From positions 45,717,750-45,781,749 of the forward strand of contig OZ020305.1 of assembly GCA_963971305.1 (NCBI GenBank): 64,000 nt of DNA, in the 5' to 3' direction. The translations under genes and the position numbers were made by a program. Origin of the DNA: Arcuatula senhousia (Eukaryota > Mollusca > Bivalvia > Mytilida > Mytilidae). The notes under the pieces are model-generated. The model was given only the letters and a program-made list of their open reading frames with translations. It had not been told where the DNA came from and did no database searches. Of the stretch, positions 1-10,602 are shown piece by piece; within the stretch, counting starts at the first letter, position 1; every line of letters starts with the position of its first letter.

Positions 1-490
1 CAAATTTTATCTTTGAAAGATGTTTTGGGAAAGAATGTAGAGTTATAACCCAAAACAACAAAATTCCTAGAATATGAAAAGGCTTTTTCGATAAGTTTTT
101 TCAGGCGACATTTTAGGTTTTCCTGTGGCGGGGTAGTGTATAAAGTTGAAAAATCGAACGTTTTCAAAGAATGAACCGCAGAAAATGATCTAGATTTAAA
201 ATGATCTAACAAATCTTTCGAGTTCTTCAAAACCCACTATGATTATAAATAGTGTCGCAGTATGCTTGTTGACCTTCTTTGACAGCAGACAAGATTTTAT
301 CAAGACAAGAAAATTATTTTTGATGAAAAAAAATATTTTGGCAGCAGAGGGTATGTATTTTGTAGATCTGAGAAAATTAAGACTAAATTTTAATTATCGC
401 AGTGTACATTCATAATGCCATTTGGTATTCACTTTAAACATTCATACTTTGATTTTAATAGAACATAGGAAGTAGCCCCCCCCCCCCCCG
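1..490. other. Intergenic or upstream-intron DNA, no gene seen
   Basis: AT-rich DNA with no convincing coding signal on either strand. A C-homopolymer of about 14 bases lies near 477-489. A decayed partial copy of the tandem unit that follows (492-620) is visible at about 449-476. The missing 5' exon(s) of the MARCHF-like gene could lie upstream of the window. Confidence 0.5.
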
Positions 491-491
491 T

Positions 492-620
492 TCTATAGAA
501 TATGTTTGATTTTAATAGATCTATAGACGCGGGGGCCACTGCCTATAATTTAGGGTCTATAGAATATGTTTGATTTTAATAGATCTATAGACCCGGGGGG
601 CTACTGCCTATAATTTAGGG
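492..620. repeat. Tandem duplication of a 64-bp unit
   Basis: Two head-to-tail copies (492-555 and 556-620) both start tctatagaatatgtttgatt and end cctataatttaggg. They differ at only a few positions in the GC-rich middle (gcgggggcca versus ccggggggct). Each unit contains the near-palindromic pair tctatag...ctataga. No coding potential is seen. Confidence 0.85.
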
Positions 621-726
621 TATACCTGTGCCGTTGGTCTGTTCAGAACCGGACCCTGTTAGTATAAAAATATTTGCTAAAAACATACCCTGTTATGCCA
701 GACTTCATTTTATATCATACCCTGTT

Positions 727-2165
727 AGGAAGCAACCATTTGATTTTTATGGGGTTTTAGGGGGGGGGCTATGGTGAAATTTGAAATAAAGGGCAGGATG
801 GCAAAAATCCAGAAATAAAAAGACAGGACAGTGCTTTGAGAAAACTAGAGGCTCCCAGGAGCCTGAATCGCTCACCTTGTATTCGATGATACTTATAAGC
901 TGGATATTTTAACAAAGGACTGCTACCCCTCTGGTGAATTATCAATTTTATTGTTCTAAGGGAAACAACTCCTATCAAGAAAAGTCTTACAACTTTGACC
1001 CCATTACATAATTTTTAGATCTTTGTGTGCTTAACCATATGTAATTAAAAATTTTCAAATATCTTGTATTTTTTCCAAGATATTAGTCTTAAAAATGCAA
1101 AATTTGAAGAAGAAAAAACAAGAAAAAGGGCAATAACTCCTATAACCATTGTCAGATCTTCTTCAAAACTTCTGAGCAGGTAGATCTTTATGTGCTGACC
1201 ATTATTACCAAAATAGAATTTTAATATCTGTTCCCATATTTGAGTAATTTGCAAAAAACTGCAATTTACCCATATGTTCTATTTTTAGCCATGGCAGCCA
1301 TTTTTTTTGTCGAATCAAAATTTCGAACGATGATTTTGTAGACCACATACTACAGAACTACCCTACTAAGTTTCATTTCATTTGACTAAGCAGTTTCAGA
1401 GAAGAAGATTTTTGAAAAGTTGAACAAAAAACTGTGAAAATGGTCAATTTTTACAATCCAAGGGGTATAACTCCTAAAGAAATGATCCTACAACTTTGAC
1501 TCTGTTACAACTTTTGTAGATCTTGATGTGCTTAGTCATATGCAATTTAAATTTTTGAAATATCTTGTATAGTTTTCAAGATATAGGGCTAAATAAGTAA
1601 AATTTTTGAAAAAAATCCAGAAAAAGGGCAATAACTCCTACATCGATTGTTGGATCTACTTGAAAATTTCTGGGCAGGTAGATCTTGAGGTGCTGATCAC
1701 TTTAACCCTATGCCAGAATTTTGATATCTGTTACCATTTTTGAGTTATTTGCAAAAAACTGCAATTTACCCCTATGTTCTATTTTTAGCCATGGCGGCCA
1801 TGTTTTTTGTCGAATCAAAATTTCGAACGATAATTTTGTAGAGGACATACTACAGAACAACCCTACCAAGTTTCATTACATTTGGCCAAGCGGTTTCAGA
1901 GAAGAAGATTTTTGAAAAGTTGAACGACGGACGACAGACGACGGACGACGGACGACGGACGCCAAGTGATTGCAAAAGCTCACATTGCCTTCGGCAAGGT
2001 GAGCTAAAAAAGGTATTTTTTGCTAAAAAATGTATTGTTGCTTAAAAAATTTAAAGATTTGCGCGCGCAATCCAGGCTCGACTTTCCCAAAAATCAAAAG
2101 GCAGGACGAAGAAAAAATGCATAGCCCCCCCCCCCCCCCCCTAAAAATCAAATTGTTGCTCCCTT
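727..2165. mobile_element. MITE-like element with inverted ends, split by a nested repeat
   Basis: The left end (727-775) reads aggaagcaaccatttgattt followed by a G tract and ctatgg. The right end (about 2118-2165), read on the minus strand, gives agggagcaacaatttgattt followed by a G tract and ctatg. These are long imperfect terminal inverted repeats. Most of the interior (843-2010) is a separate AGCTCACC element in inverted orientation. The ends resemble those of the outer element at 53421-54796 (acgaccatttgatt plus G tract), which suggests one extended family. No transposase is visible. Confidence 0.65.
843..2010 (-). mobile_element. AGCTCACC/CAGGTGAGCG dispersed element, copy A (inverted)
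   Basis: The + strand begins with agaggctcccaggagcctga and atcgctcacctt and ends with aaggtgagctaaaa, so the element lies on the minus strand. It carries the family hallmarks in reverse complement: a hairpin at the tail, two internal units each with a 'tggcagccat/tggcggccat' block, and a gacggacga-type short tandem run (1922-1961) next to the head. Short open frames here recur in every copy and are not genes. It is nested in the 727-2165 element. Confidence 0.8.
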
Positions 2166-3890
2166 ATGACACTATCAAAATGCTTTTGTGTATATATTTT
2201 ACTGTATTATCCATAGCCGTTCAGAGGAAATTCACAATGGGGATAACATTTTGAGGTAAAATAGATTCGGAACTTACATTTTTAGAAGCATTATAAGGTT
2301 TAAATTTAATGTCCATTTTATTTAACTAATGAAATTTATTTACTTGCACGTATTTGTAACCCCGTTGGTAACAGCTGGTCTGGATTTTTAACCCTGTTAA
2401 AAGTAGACCCTATATTCTATATTGCGGCATATTGCATTAAAAAATCATGAAAATACTTTGAGTACCCCCCCCCCCCCCCCCAGTTATTCTGTCAGAGGAG
2501 ATTTATGAAGAAAATATTTTAAATGGAAGCCCTCTGTCATACTAAATAATGCTTATTGTATTTATTGTTATGTAAAAAAACTCCCGTATAAACTGTTCTA
2601 TTTGAATTTTTCAAAACATTACTGAAATTATTAACACAAGGTTTTTTTCCTATAACTGTATAACTTCTAGTTCTATTTTTATCGTTCTATAATTATCTAC
2701 ACTGTGATTGATGACGTTTGTTGATCATGATTACAAAAACGAAAGTCAATGGTACAATGACGGAACGGCACCTGAGTAACTGTATTCCAATTAGAAACTA
2801 CCGGGTAAACATCAATACCTGAGAGAAGTTATGAACAAGTTCATTTGTTTTGAAAACTTTTTTTCTTCAAAGTGCACAAAGTTCCTTTTAATTACAAAAC
2901 AAAATATAAATAAGACAGTTTTTCAATTATTATTGATAAAATTGTTGACATGCTATTTTAAAAAACAAATATTAAAATTAAAAGGAAATGATAAAAAGAT
3001 AATCATTTATATTTAAGAATCCATCTATCCAAGGGGAGGTAACTCCACGGCACACCAAACAACAACAATTTCAACCAATTTGGGGGAAATTTTTACTTTT
3101 TTAACAACCTCCGCACGCATGGGCACCCTTGTAATTTTGTTTAGTGTAAAAAAAGGTTATTCTAGATGATATATTAAAAGGGCAACGGTGCCCATGCGTG
3201 CGGAGGGTATTTAAATTACCAACGAAAGTCTAAAAAATGACGATTTTCGACGATTTTTGCTATTTTAACCATTTTTGCAGCTATTTTATTGACATTACAA
3301 CTTTGAAAACCCAAAATATTTTTATACAGCCTTAAAATTAAAACCATTAGCTTTCTTTTGATACCATTTTAATGTGGTAAACGTTGGTTTTAAAAATTAG
3401 AATTATGTGGGCCAAAAATGCACCTTCGTGAACCTTCCCCTTTGATCAAAATAATTTTCGGGTTTTCCCATTGCAAAACATGGACTAAGCTGTTTGGATG
3501 CAATGGTGTATCCATATCTTAATCCTCAACTCCTCCTTAACCCTCTGATGGATTTTTATGAAACTTTCACACAATCTTTGTGACATAATGTAGATGTGCA
3601 CCTTTCTATTTAAAATTTGATATGATTGATATTTTGGGATGGTGGTATTTATTTGTGGACATGTGCTCACAGTTTTTTTTTCTAGTCTTAAATTGGTTTG
3701 GTATAAAATTACATCATTCTAAATAATCAAAAACTTTTTCTTGGACTAGGATTCCAAACATAGCTATGTATTGGAAAAAATATATTTGAAAGTACATGTG
3801 CTTCGAAATTATTTCCGAAAATTGATATCTAAATCAAGAAATTATATAATATGCTAAAAGGCCAACCCATTGTATTATTCAACTTTCCAG
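2166..3890. other. Non-coding DNA upstream of the MARCHF-like exon
   Basis: No exon is recognised. It contains a poly-C run near 2466-2480, scattered 'ccctgtta' motifs also seen at 655-727 (possibly an older element around the nested pair), and a strong palindrome at 3108-3206. The sequence around 3485-3670 resembles dispersed repeats at 4.6 and 37.5 kb (phrases such as 'gatggatttttatgaaactttcac'). Confidence 0.45.
3108..3206. repeat. Perfect 20-bp inverted repeat
   Basis: cctccgcacgcatgggcacc at 3108-3127 is exactly reverse-complementary to 3187-3206, with a loop of about 59 bp. The arms are GC-rich inside AT-rich DNA. This could be a tiny foldback element or the ends of a short MITE; no target duplication was found. 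Confidence 0.8.
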
Positions 3891-6178
3891 CTCGTCGACA
3901 GAAGCATTGTGTCGTATATGTCACGGAAGTGCAAGCAGTGAACAGCTTTTTTCACCTTGTTATTGTTCTGGAAGTATTGGTCTGTTACATATATCATGTT
4001 TGCAAAGATGGCTTGGTTCTTCAAATAAGACTTGCTGTGAATTGTGTAATTTCCAGTTTACGGTAGAGCGTAATCCTAAACCTTTTTACATGGTATGTGC
4101 ATTAGATTTTCAATTAAAAATAGAATGAGATTTATTTTTACAAACGTAAACTGTATTAGTAGGTTGGGACAGTACATAGAGGTTGCTTTCCAGTGTTATT
4201 ATGTATATCACCCGAGTGTTACCTAAATCATTGGTCTCAAAGCAGAGTTCAATGCTAAAACCCAAAGGGTAAGCACTTTTAATTTTCTTTTTAAACCAAA
4301 GTAATTTCGTTCAAAATTGGAATGGCCCATCAACAAAGGTTTCGGGACACATAGTTTTTCTATGTGTCTGTTCCTCGATCCCAGCATAGCTTTCCTCGGA
4401 AACCGCAAGTGGGATGTAATAAAACTCTGCACACTGTCATTTACTAATCAAATGTAATCAAATCTACGCGATTCCAACAAATATGTGCCGAGTGCGCCAT
4501 CAGTGCCATAGAAGAGACGGTTTTTTTGTTGGGTCGTTTGTCTATGAGAGAAGTAATACTATATACCCCCGCAGACTAATTTATTTATTTATTTTTGTTT
4601 TAAGGGATGGATATATAGGAATCACCAATAGTTTGTATTTGTCTCGGTCTGTCTACATATCTCGTACTCGAAGCTCCACCTTAACCGCTTGATAGATTTT
4701 AATGAACCTTACCGAAGAAAGGACATTATATGGAGATATTGTATTGCTCTTTTAGATTATTCGGGGGGGGGGTAGATAATTTGAGTCAGGACTTACAGGT
4801 TTTTGAAGGTGGTGTATTTTGTTGTAAGCTCGCTCATAGTGTTCCTAATTTAATTAATATTTTTGATTCAAAGTTTTTTCTGGAAAACTCAATTTTATAC
4901 AGTAGCTCGTAGGTGTAGCAAGTTTTACATATTAAGTCAAGAATTTTATTTGTACAAAATGAAATACATGTAAGTACTTTCACATCTATAATTCTGACTG
5001 TTTTAACTTTTTTTCAGTTTTTAAAGAAGCCTGGCAATCGGAGAGACAAGCGGCACCTAGTATGTGACATTGGAAGCTTTGTTTTCCTTGCACCGTCTTC
5101 CATCACCACAGCTTACATGTGCATAGTAGCCAGTAGGTCGTACGACTCGGGACGGGTAGAAGCCGTGCTGTTATATTGTCTGACGTTGGCACTGATGATT
5201 CTCTTTAGTGCTTGGTTGACGGTAAATTTTTAACACGACCAAAAACTTTACATTCATAGTAGATATGTTTGGCCTTTTAAATAATTTGGTGGTGAAGAAC
5301 ACATCAAAACTATAGATTATCCGTTTAAATTGACTAAAACCCTAAGGTTCTGCCTACCCTAGACATAGGTTGATCGTAGGCATAATTTGGTTTCCCTGTT
5401 CGGTAGTTTTGGTTTTATTATTCAATGCTCTCCATTATATAAATATAATGTTTAGCCGTTTCAATATCTTAATAGGTAGAGCGCATCTAATTAATGAGTC
5501 TTGAATAAACGAAATGCGGGACAGGCGTATCAATTTATTGTCTGGAACTGTGTTGTACATGTAATTTGTATTTCTTGTGACTATTTTATATATTTCTACT
5601 AAAAAATACATATTTATATAGAATTGATAAAATGATTATTTTGAAATGATAATGTCTATTTACAGATGTGTTTACGGCATAACTTCAGATTGTATAAAAA
5701 TTGGAAACGTTTTAACCAAAACGTCAAAATTGTTTGTGAGCCATCTTCACAAGACATTGCAAGATCCATATCTAACACGCCGTCGGGCAAAGCTTCAATA
5801 GAGAAGGTCAAAATATGCAGCATAAAGATAAAAGTGACAACAGACGGACAGACTAAACATGTGCATACTACTCCAGAAATTCATCAACACGTGAGACTCA
5901 CAGAGGAAAACATTGGACAGTCAATAGGAAACTTAAATGGTCCATGTACTGTAGAGAAAACAAGAAACTTGCCTAATGTTTGTGATAGACCTGACATTTT
6001 CCCAAGTTCCAGCCAAAGTTACCTAAGTTCGTCGAGTAGTTCAAAAGATGAACGATCAAACCGATATAGATCACGACATCGGCAAACAGGTGTTTACCAA
6101 ATAACTCTTGCAGAACCAATCTATGAACAAGTGACTGGAGAAGGGCAAAGAGTTTATCCTTGTAATACGTACATTTAA
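3891..6178 (+). CDS. MARCHF2/3-like: MARCHF2/MARCHF3-like RING-CH E3 ubiquitin ligase, 3' exons
   Basis: Coding exons 3891-4092, 5018-5221 and 5666-6178 (stop TAA), about 306 residues. The borders are cag|..|gtatgt, cag|..|gtaaat and acag|atg, and the internal junctions are phase 0. The first exon encodes a complete C4HC3 RING-CH finger: CRIC, then SPCYC, H and C in GLLHISC, then CELC. It is followed by VERNPKP, as in vertebrate MARCHF2/3. The second exon carries two hydrophobic membrane segments joined by a short loop (DSGRVEA). The third continues with a basic juxtamembrane stretch (FRLYKNWKRFNQNVKI) and a longer Ser-rich cytoplasmic tail than vertebrates have. Family role: E2-dependent ubiquitination of membrane proteins in endosomes and the secretory pathway. 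The 5' coding exon with the start Met was not found and may lie outside the window. An AATAAA at 6346-6351 is a candidate poly(A) signal. Confidence 0.88.
4560..4800 (+). repeat. Dispersed repeat fragment in MARCHF-like intron
   Basis: Begins 'tatacccccgcag' and contains 'tctgtctacatatctcgta', 'cttgatagattttaatgaac' and an (attt)n run at about 4577-4592. The same phrase order occurs at 37478-37800 and 51734-51860, and the 'tataccccc' head is shared with 61018-61442. This is non-coding repeat DNA inside the intron 4093-5017. Confidence 0.55.
5332..5590 (+). repeat. Bivalve-type dispersed repeat in MARCHF-like intron
   Basis: Shows the phrase series 'ccctaaggttctgcctaccc', 'acataggttgatcgtaggca', 'aatgctc', 'gagtcttgaataaacgaaat' and 'gcgtatcaatttattgtctg'. 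I recognise this as a diverged copy of a repeat very common in mussel transcripts and introns (general recollection, not a search). A second diverged copy is at 11285-11660. No coding content. Confidence 0.6.
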
Positions 6179-6201
6179 CGTTAATGTTGATTCAAATGTG
6201 A

Positions 6202-6540
6202 ATGTTTAAAATATTGAATTTTGTTGAATTTTCTGTGATAAAAGATTTTATATTCATGCATTATTTTTATTTTAGTGAGATAATGATGAACAAATGCAAA
6301 AGTATCATTAGAAGAATCCCTATCTTACCGATATTCACACTATACAATAAATTGAAATCTGAACTAATGATATGGATCAGGGCTATGCCAGACCTGGACT
6401 TCATAAAACATCTCAACTATGAGTTTTTTCCTAAAATTGAGAATTTCCAGAAATGTATATGGGAATTCTCAAAGAGAATAGGAGTTGACAAAATCCTTAA
6501 ATTAGAGATGTTGTATGAAATATGGCACATGATGATATAG
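6202..6540 (+). CDS. Unrecognised 112-codon open frame
   Basis: An open frame just after the MARCHF-like stop, rich in Ile, Lys, Met and Phe, with a hydrophobic start and a second half (from about residue 28, MMNKCKS) that looks more protein-like. A tag follows a T-rich stretch at about 6271-6276, so the second half could be a 3' exon, but no partner exon was found. I recognise no domain. The MARCHF 3' untranslated region is the simpler explanation. Confidence 0.2.
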   Translation: MFKILNFVEFSVIKDFIFMHYFYFSEIMMNKCKSIIRRIPILPIFTLYNKLKSELMIWIRAMPDLDFIKHLNYEFFPKIENFQKCIWEFSKRIGVDKILKLEMLYEIWHMMI

Positions 6541-7019
6541 ATGTTGGAAAAATATATAATACTACATGTATATTATAGGGTTCATGATAAAATTTAATTA
6601 CACCCTTTCTTTTTTTTTTAATTACCAATTAATTAGAGCAATGGGATCTGGAAAAAGTGCCTATTCCAACGTCCTGGAATAGACCCCAGTCGTTCTCAAT
6701 TTTGTGCATCTAACAGTTTGTGCCAGGCAGGCAAATCTGGCAACTAGAGCTTTAAAAGTTGATCAACAATTGCTACGGAATATGTGTACATGAACCATCC
6801 ACCAAACAAAGACAGATTTAAGATCAGCAGGTACAACGAAAAAAGGCATATTCGAGTCTGTTTTGAATTTCCGATAACAAGGTATTGGTCAAATTCGCAT
6901 CAGACATCTCCGACAAAATGCAATCTAATCATACATGTATAGCAAAATGAGTGTTCATGGAGATACAATTAACAGTTCAACTAGGTGAAAGTTGAAAACA
7001 GTCAGGTTTATTTTAATTT
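6541..7019. other. Intergenic DNA, nothing recognised
   Basis: AT-rich sequence with no coding signal, no clear inverted repeat and no match to the other repeat families noted in this window. Confidence 0.4.
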
Positions 7020-7440
7020 CAATGACAAATAAAGTCATAACACAAGATTCTGTTACTTCTCGATTGTTGTCTTCACTTAAGAAATTTTACGGAAGACTTC
7101 ATATATTAAATGAGATTTCTATCTCTCAGATTTAGTACAAATGATGGTTTGTCACAGCGGTTTTGTCATCTTTACCGAATTTGAATCAGTGAAATGACCG
7201 TAAGCTACACGACGAGTGTGTTGCAACAAACATGAACTGCTTCCCCATCCGGAGCATCTGATTTCACTTTCGTTGTGACCTGAGTTCGCATTGTTGCTTC
7301 CAATTCAGTAGTTTTTATGTTGTTTGTTTCTTCGTGTTCCTCTCGATCGTGTTTATCAGTTTGGAATTGGTCCTTTTCGGACCTTTGACATTGGAAAGTG
7401 GGAATAAAAGTTTTTAGCATTATATGAAGGTTAACTACCG
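7020..7440 (+). repeat. Dispersed repeat family 'ttgtcttcact..ttacggaag', copy 1
   Basis: Shares an ordered set of phrases with 11870-12300: 'cgattgttgtcttcact', 'gaaattttacggaagac', 'atctctcag', 'ggtttgtca', 'acgagtgtg', 'gaactgctt', 'ggagcatctg' and 'gagttcgc.ttgttg'. The last part also occurs at 18544-18790. The minus-strand open frame here (7205-7456) is shared by the repeat copies and is not a gene. Confidence 0.7.
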
Positions 7441-8282
7441 AATTACATAAATACAATAGATTACATTGGAATAGGTCAAGAATCGGAAAGACAACAAGTA
7501 ATTGTAGGTTAAATGTATGATCTTACTTCACTCTTATTCGACCTCGATATGTCATGTACAAATTTCGACATCAATTTTAGACACAAAGTAGAGTCTATTA
7601 AAAAGTAAAAATTCAAAAGTTAAAAGAATATTAATTGCCTTTGATTATAATTTTCAATAACATTTGGAATCAGATATTGTTTAGGAAGTCTTGAAAATTT
7701 GATTTTCTACTTGGCAAAGGATCGAGGTTTATATCCGTAAATAAAACCAGGAAATATCGGCAGTTGGCTGTCATAAATGTTTATTAAGATATGGGTAAGG
7801 CAATTAAACTTATATAGGTTTTTCGTTTATAATCAAAAATAATCTAATCCAGGTTTTTTATACAATATATAGTGATAGGTCAAATTATAAAATATACAGT
7901 TCTTGTTTTAGAGCTTAATGATTTGTTCCCGGCCTGTTATATAACTCGTGGCCACCCATTGCTTATTGGAGATGTAAGTTAACATGGTTTGTCACTGTCA
8001 TTTTCGTTAATATTTTTCCCCGAATGTAGCACAGCGGAGCGAAAAGGTAAAATAGACAAACGCAACGAATACCCATGTCAAAATTTACAACAATTCCTGT
8101 CGGATTCTGTAAGTTAAGCTTGGGATGATAATTGTCTAGAAATTAACCTTCAGAATATTGTTATCAACAAAGTGAGGGAAAAGGCACAGGAAACCCCAGT
8201 TCAAGGTTTTGAAACAGCGATTGTCTTTCTTCTCCCTTGTATGAAGCAAAGTAGTTTACCCACGTATGGAGTAGGGGGCAAA
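7441..8282. other. Intergenic DNA, nothing recognised
   Basis: AT-rich sequence without a supportable gene. The last 100 bases drift into degenerate copies of the minisatellite that follows ('cccttgtatgaagcaaagt'). Confidence 0.4.
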
Positions 8283-9090
8283 AAGGTTTAACCTTGCGTG
8301 GAACAAAGAGGGCCATTCTGTTATGGAACAGGAAGCAAAGAAGTTCAACCTTGTATGTATCAAAGGAGAAAAGCGGTTCAACATTGTATGTAACAAGGAG
8401 AAAAGCGGTTCAACCTTGTATGTAACAAAGGAGAAAAGCGGTTCAACCTTGTATGTATCAAAGGAGAAAAGCGGTTCAACATTGTATGTAACAAGGAGAA
8501 AAGCGGTTCAATCTTGTGTATGTATCAAAAAGAAAAGCGGTTCAACCTTGTATGTATCAAAAAGAAAAGCGGTTCAACCTTGTATGTAACAAGGAGAAAA
8601 GCGGTTCAACCTTGAATGTAACAAGGAGAAAAGCGGTTCAACCTTGAATGTAACAAGGAGAAAAGCGGTTCAATCTTGTATGGAAGAAAGTGGTTTATAT
8701 TCTTGTATGTAACAGGGAGTTAAGTGCTTCAACCTTGTATGGAACAAAGAGGGACATTCTGGCATGGACCAGGAATAAAAATAGTTCGACCTTGTATGTA
8801 ACAAAGGAGAAAAGCGGTTCAATCTTGTATGGAACAAAGTGGTTTATATTCGTGTATGTAACATGGAGCTAAGTGCTTCAACCATGTATGGAGCAAAGGA
8901 GGAAAGTGATTTCACCTTCTATGGAACAAAGTGGTTCACCCAGTATGGTGCAAAGTGATCCAACCTTGTATATGGTACAAAGTGCTTCACCCCAGTATGT
9001 AGCAAGGAGCAAAGTGGTTCATCTTTGTATTGAACAAAGTGGTTTCCTTGTGTGGCGCAAAGCGGAACATCTTTACATGGAGAAAAGTGT
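8283..9090 (+). repeat. Minisatellite with 32-33-bp units
   Basis: About two dozen units with core 'gcggttcaaccttgtatgta' plus 'acaaaggagaaaa'. They are near-identical at 8360-8690 and increasingly degenerate to 9090. Units of exactly 33 bp keep an 11-codon frame, so an open frame of repeated KSGSTLYVT-type residues appears at 8323-8589. Units of 32 or 35 bp break that frame repeatedly, which argues against a protein. A higher-order pattern ('tggtttatattcttgtatgt', 'agggacattctggcatgg') recurs in the 3' half. It ends about 420 bp before the LINE ORF1. Confidence 0.9.
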
Positions 9091-9506
9091 TTGACAAAAT
9101 CTTTTTTCTTGGAAAAGCACAGTAGAAATAACTGTGATATAAATATGCTAAATACATTACACTACGTCATTCATTACAGAACCAAACAATAATGATATTA
9201 ATTTATCTAATTAAACAAATAAACTGATTTCAAAATATACTGTTTTATGTACAAAAATCCTGATTCCGCACTTTAATCTTCACGCTTTCGACATCGTCAA
9301 GTTTTAGATTCAAATCTTTTGATGCTTTTTTTGTAATTGCGATTGCTTGTAAACTAGCTCTTTTCGTATGGCTGCGCCCATGTTTTTGAGATGCGACTGA
9401 AAAATTAACTTTTTGCAACCTGAAAGCTTCAATAAGAATTTATGAACTTTAACAAACAACAAAATATAAGTGTGAATTTGAAGGAAATAAATTAAACACA
9501 AAAGAA

Positions 9507-10128
9507 ATGTCTGGAAAGGGTAATCCCAACACAACTCCGACCATCACGAGGTCTAAAACTGGGGCAACCCCCATTAAACACACGATAGGATCAAACCAAG
9601 CGACTTTTACGCTCAATGATGAGAACATATTTCTATGGAGAAGAGCTCTCTTGATTCGTTATTTTAAAATTCTAGAAAGCTCTGATAAAATGAATGTTCA
9701 GTGGAATGATTATGACCAAAAATCGAAAGTTCTGGAAACAATGGATGAGAAGGTCCCATTTAAGAACAAACTACCAAATAAAGAACTATTTAAATCTGCA
9801 GTGTCAGTTGCAATTAACAAACAAAAAATCTTTGTTATCACAATCTTCTACACCACCAAAAAGGCCACTATTCAGGGCCAGGGTACAAGTCAGTGGCTTC
9901 AAACAGAATTTAAACTGATAAATGACACTATAAACACTACAATAGAAAAGAAACAGAAATCAAGCATCGACAAATTGATAAATGAATTGAAATTCAAGAA
10001 TGAACTATTAGATATTGAGGACAGTGACTTAAATGTGAATTTAAACACACCTGTAAATTCACCTATACGCCCCCAACAACAAGAAAATGATACAGAAGAA
10101 ACCTACGTAAAGAGTGTAGATATTATGG
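9507..10128 (+). pseudogene. LINE ORF1, 5' part (interrupted)
   Basis: The frame opens at ATG 9507, shortly after the A-rich leader 'aaacacaaaagaaatg', and runs cleanly for 207 codons to the insertion at 10129. It then continues for only about 20 low-complexity Gly/Val codons to a chance stop at 10187. It contains a compact segment (YTTKKATIQGQGTSQWLQ, about residues 117-134) like the N-terminal module of other invertebrate LINE ORF1 proteins, then a Lys/Glu-rich helical segment. It stops at the I-M codons of the duplicated target, and the same I-M codons begin the 3' part in the same frame. Confidence 0.8.
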
Positions 10129-10602
10129 TGGGGGTGGAAAGGGTGGACGGTGATACGGTGGCTGAAGGGGCGGGGAACGGTGGCTGAAGGGGCGGGGAGC
10201 GGTGTTAAAATAGACGGGGGGACGGTGGTGGAACAGGCGGTGGTAATTTAGCATGGTCGGTGGTGTAGCCGTTTTAGATGTTTGTACATGCTTCATATTT
10301 GTGTCATTATTGTATGTTCTTAATCTACTATGTAACAATCTGTATTTACTTGCCAAAAGTAACATTAAGTGATGTTTTAATGCGCATTTTTTTTATTTCC
10401 GATTTTTTTTACATTATCGTAACCGCAAGCTACCAGACGATCACACCAAGGCACTTTTATACTTTAGGGAACAACACGGAAAGGGTGTTAGGCAAAGAAG
10501 TGTTAGGTCATAAGTAATTCATAACTATGTCTTTTTTGTGAACACTTTAAGTGCAAAGTTTTTACGTATTTTCACGTTTCATGCCATAAAACTCGGTTCA
10601 AC

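Noticed and set aside
1922..1961. gacggacga-type run as a regulatory or coding repeat
   Set aside because: The same short run is a standard part of every AGCTCACC element head (30504, 49684, 58364).
8323..8589. 88-codon repetitive open frame as a secreted or structural repeat protein
   Set aside because: It lies wholly in a minisatellite whose unit lengths vary between 32 and 35 bp, so the frame is not maintained; there is no start context or flanking gene structure.
10123..10365. Pro/His-rich minus-strand frame
   Set aside because: Produced by the G-rich tandem array at the end of the insertion; low complexity.
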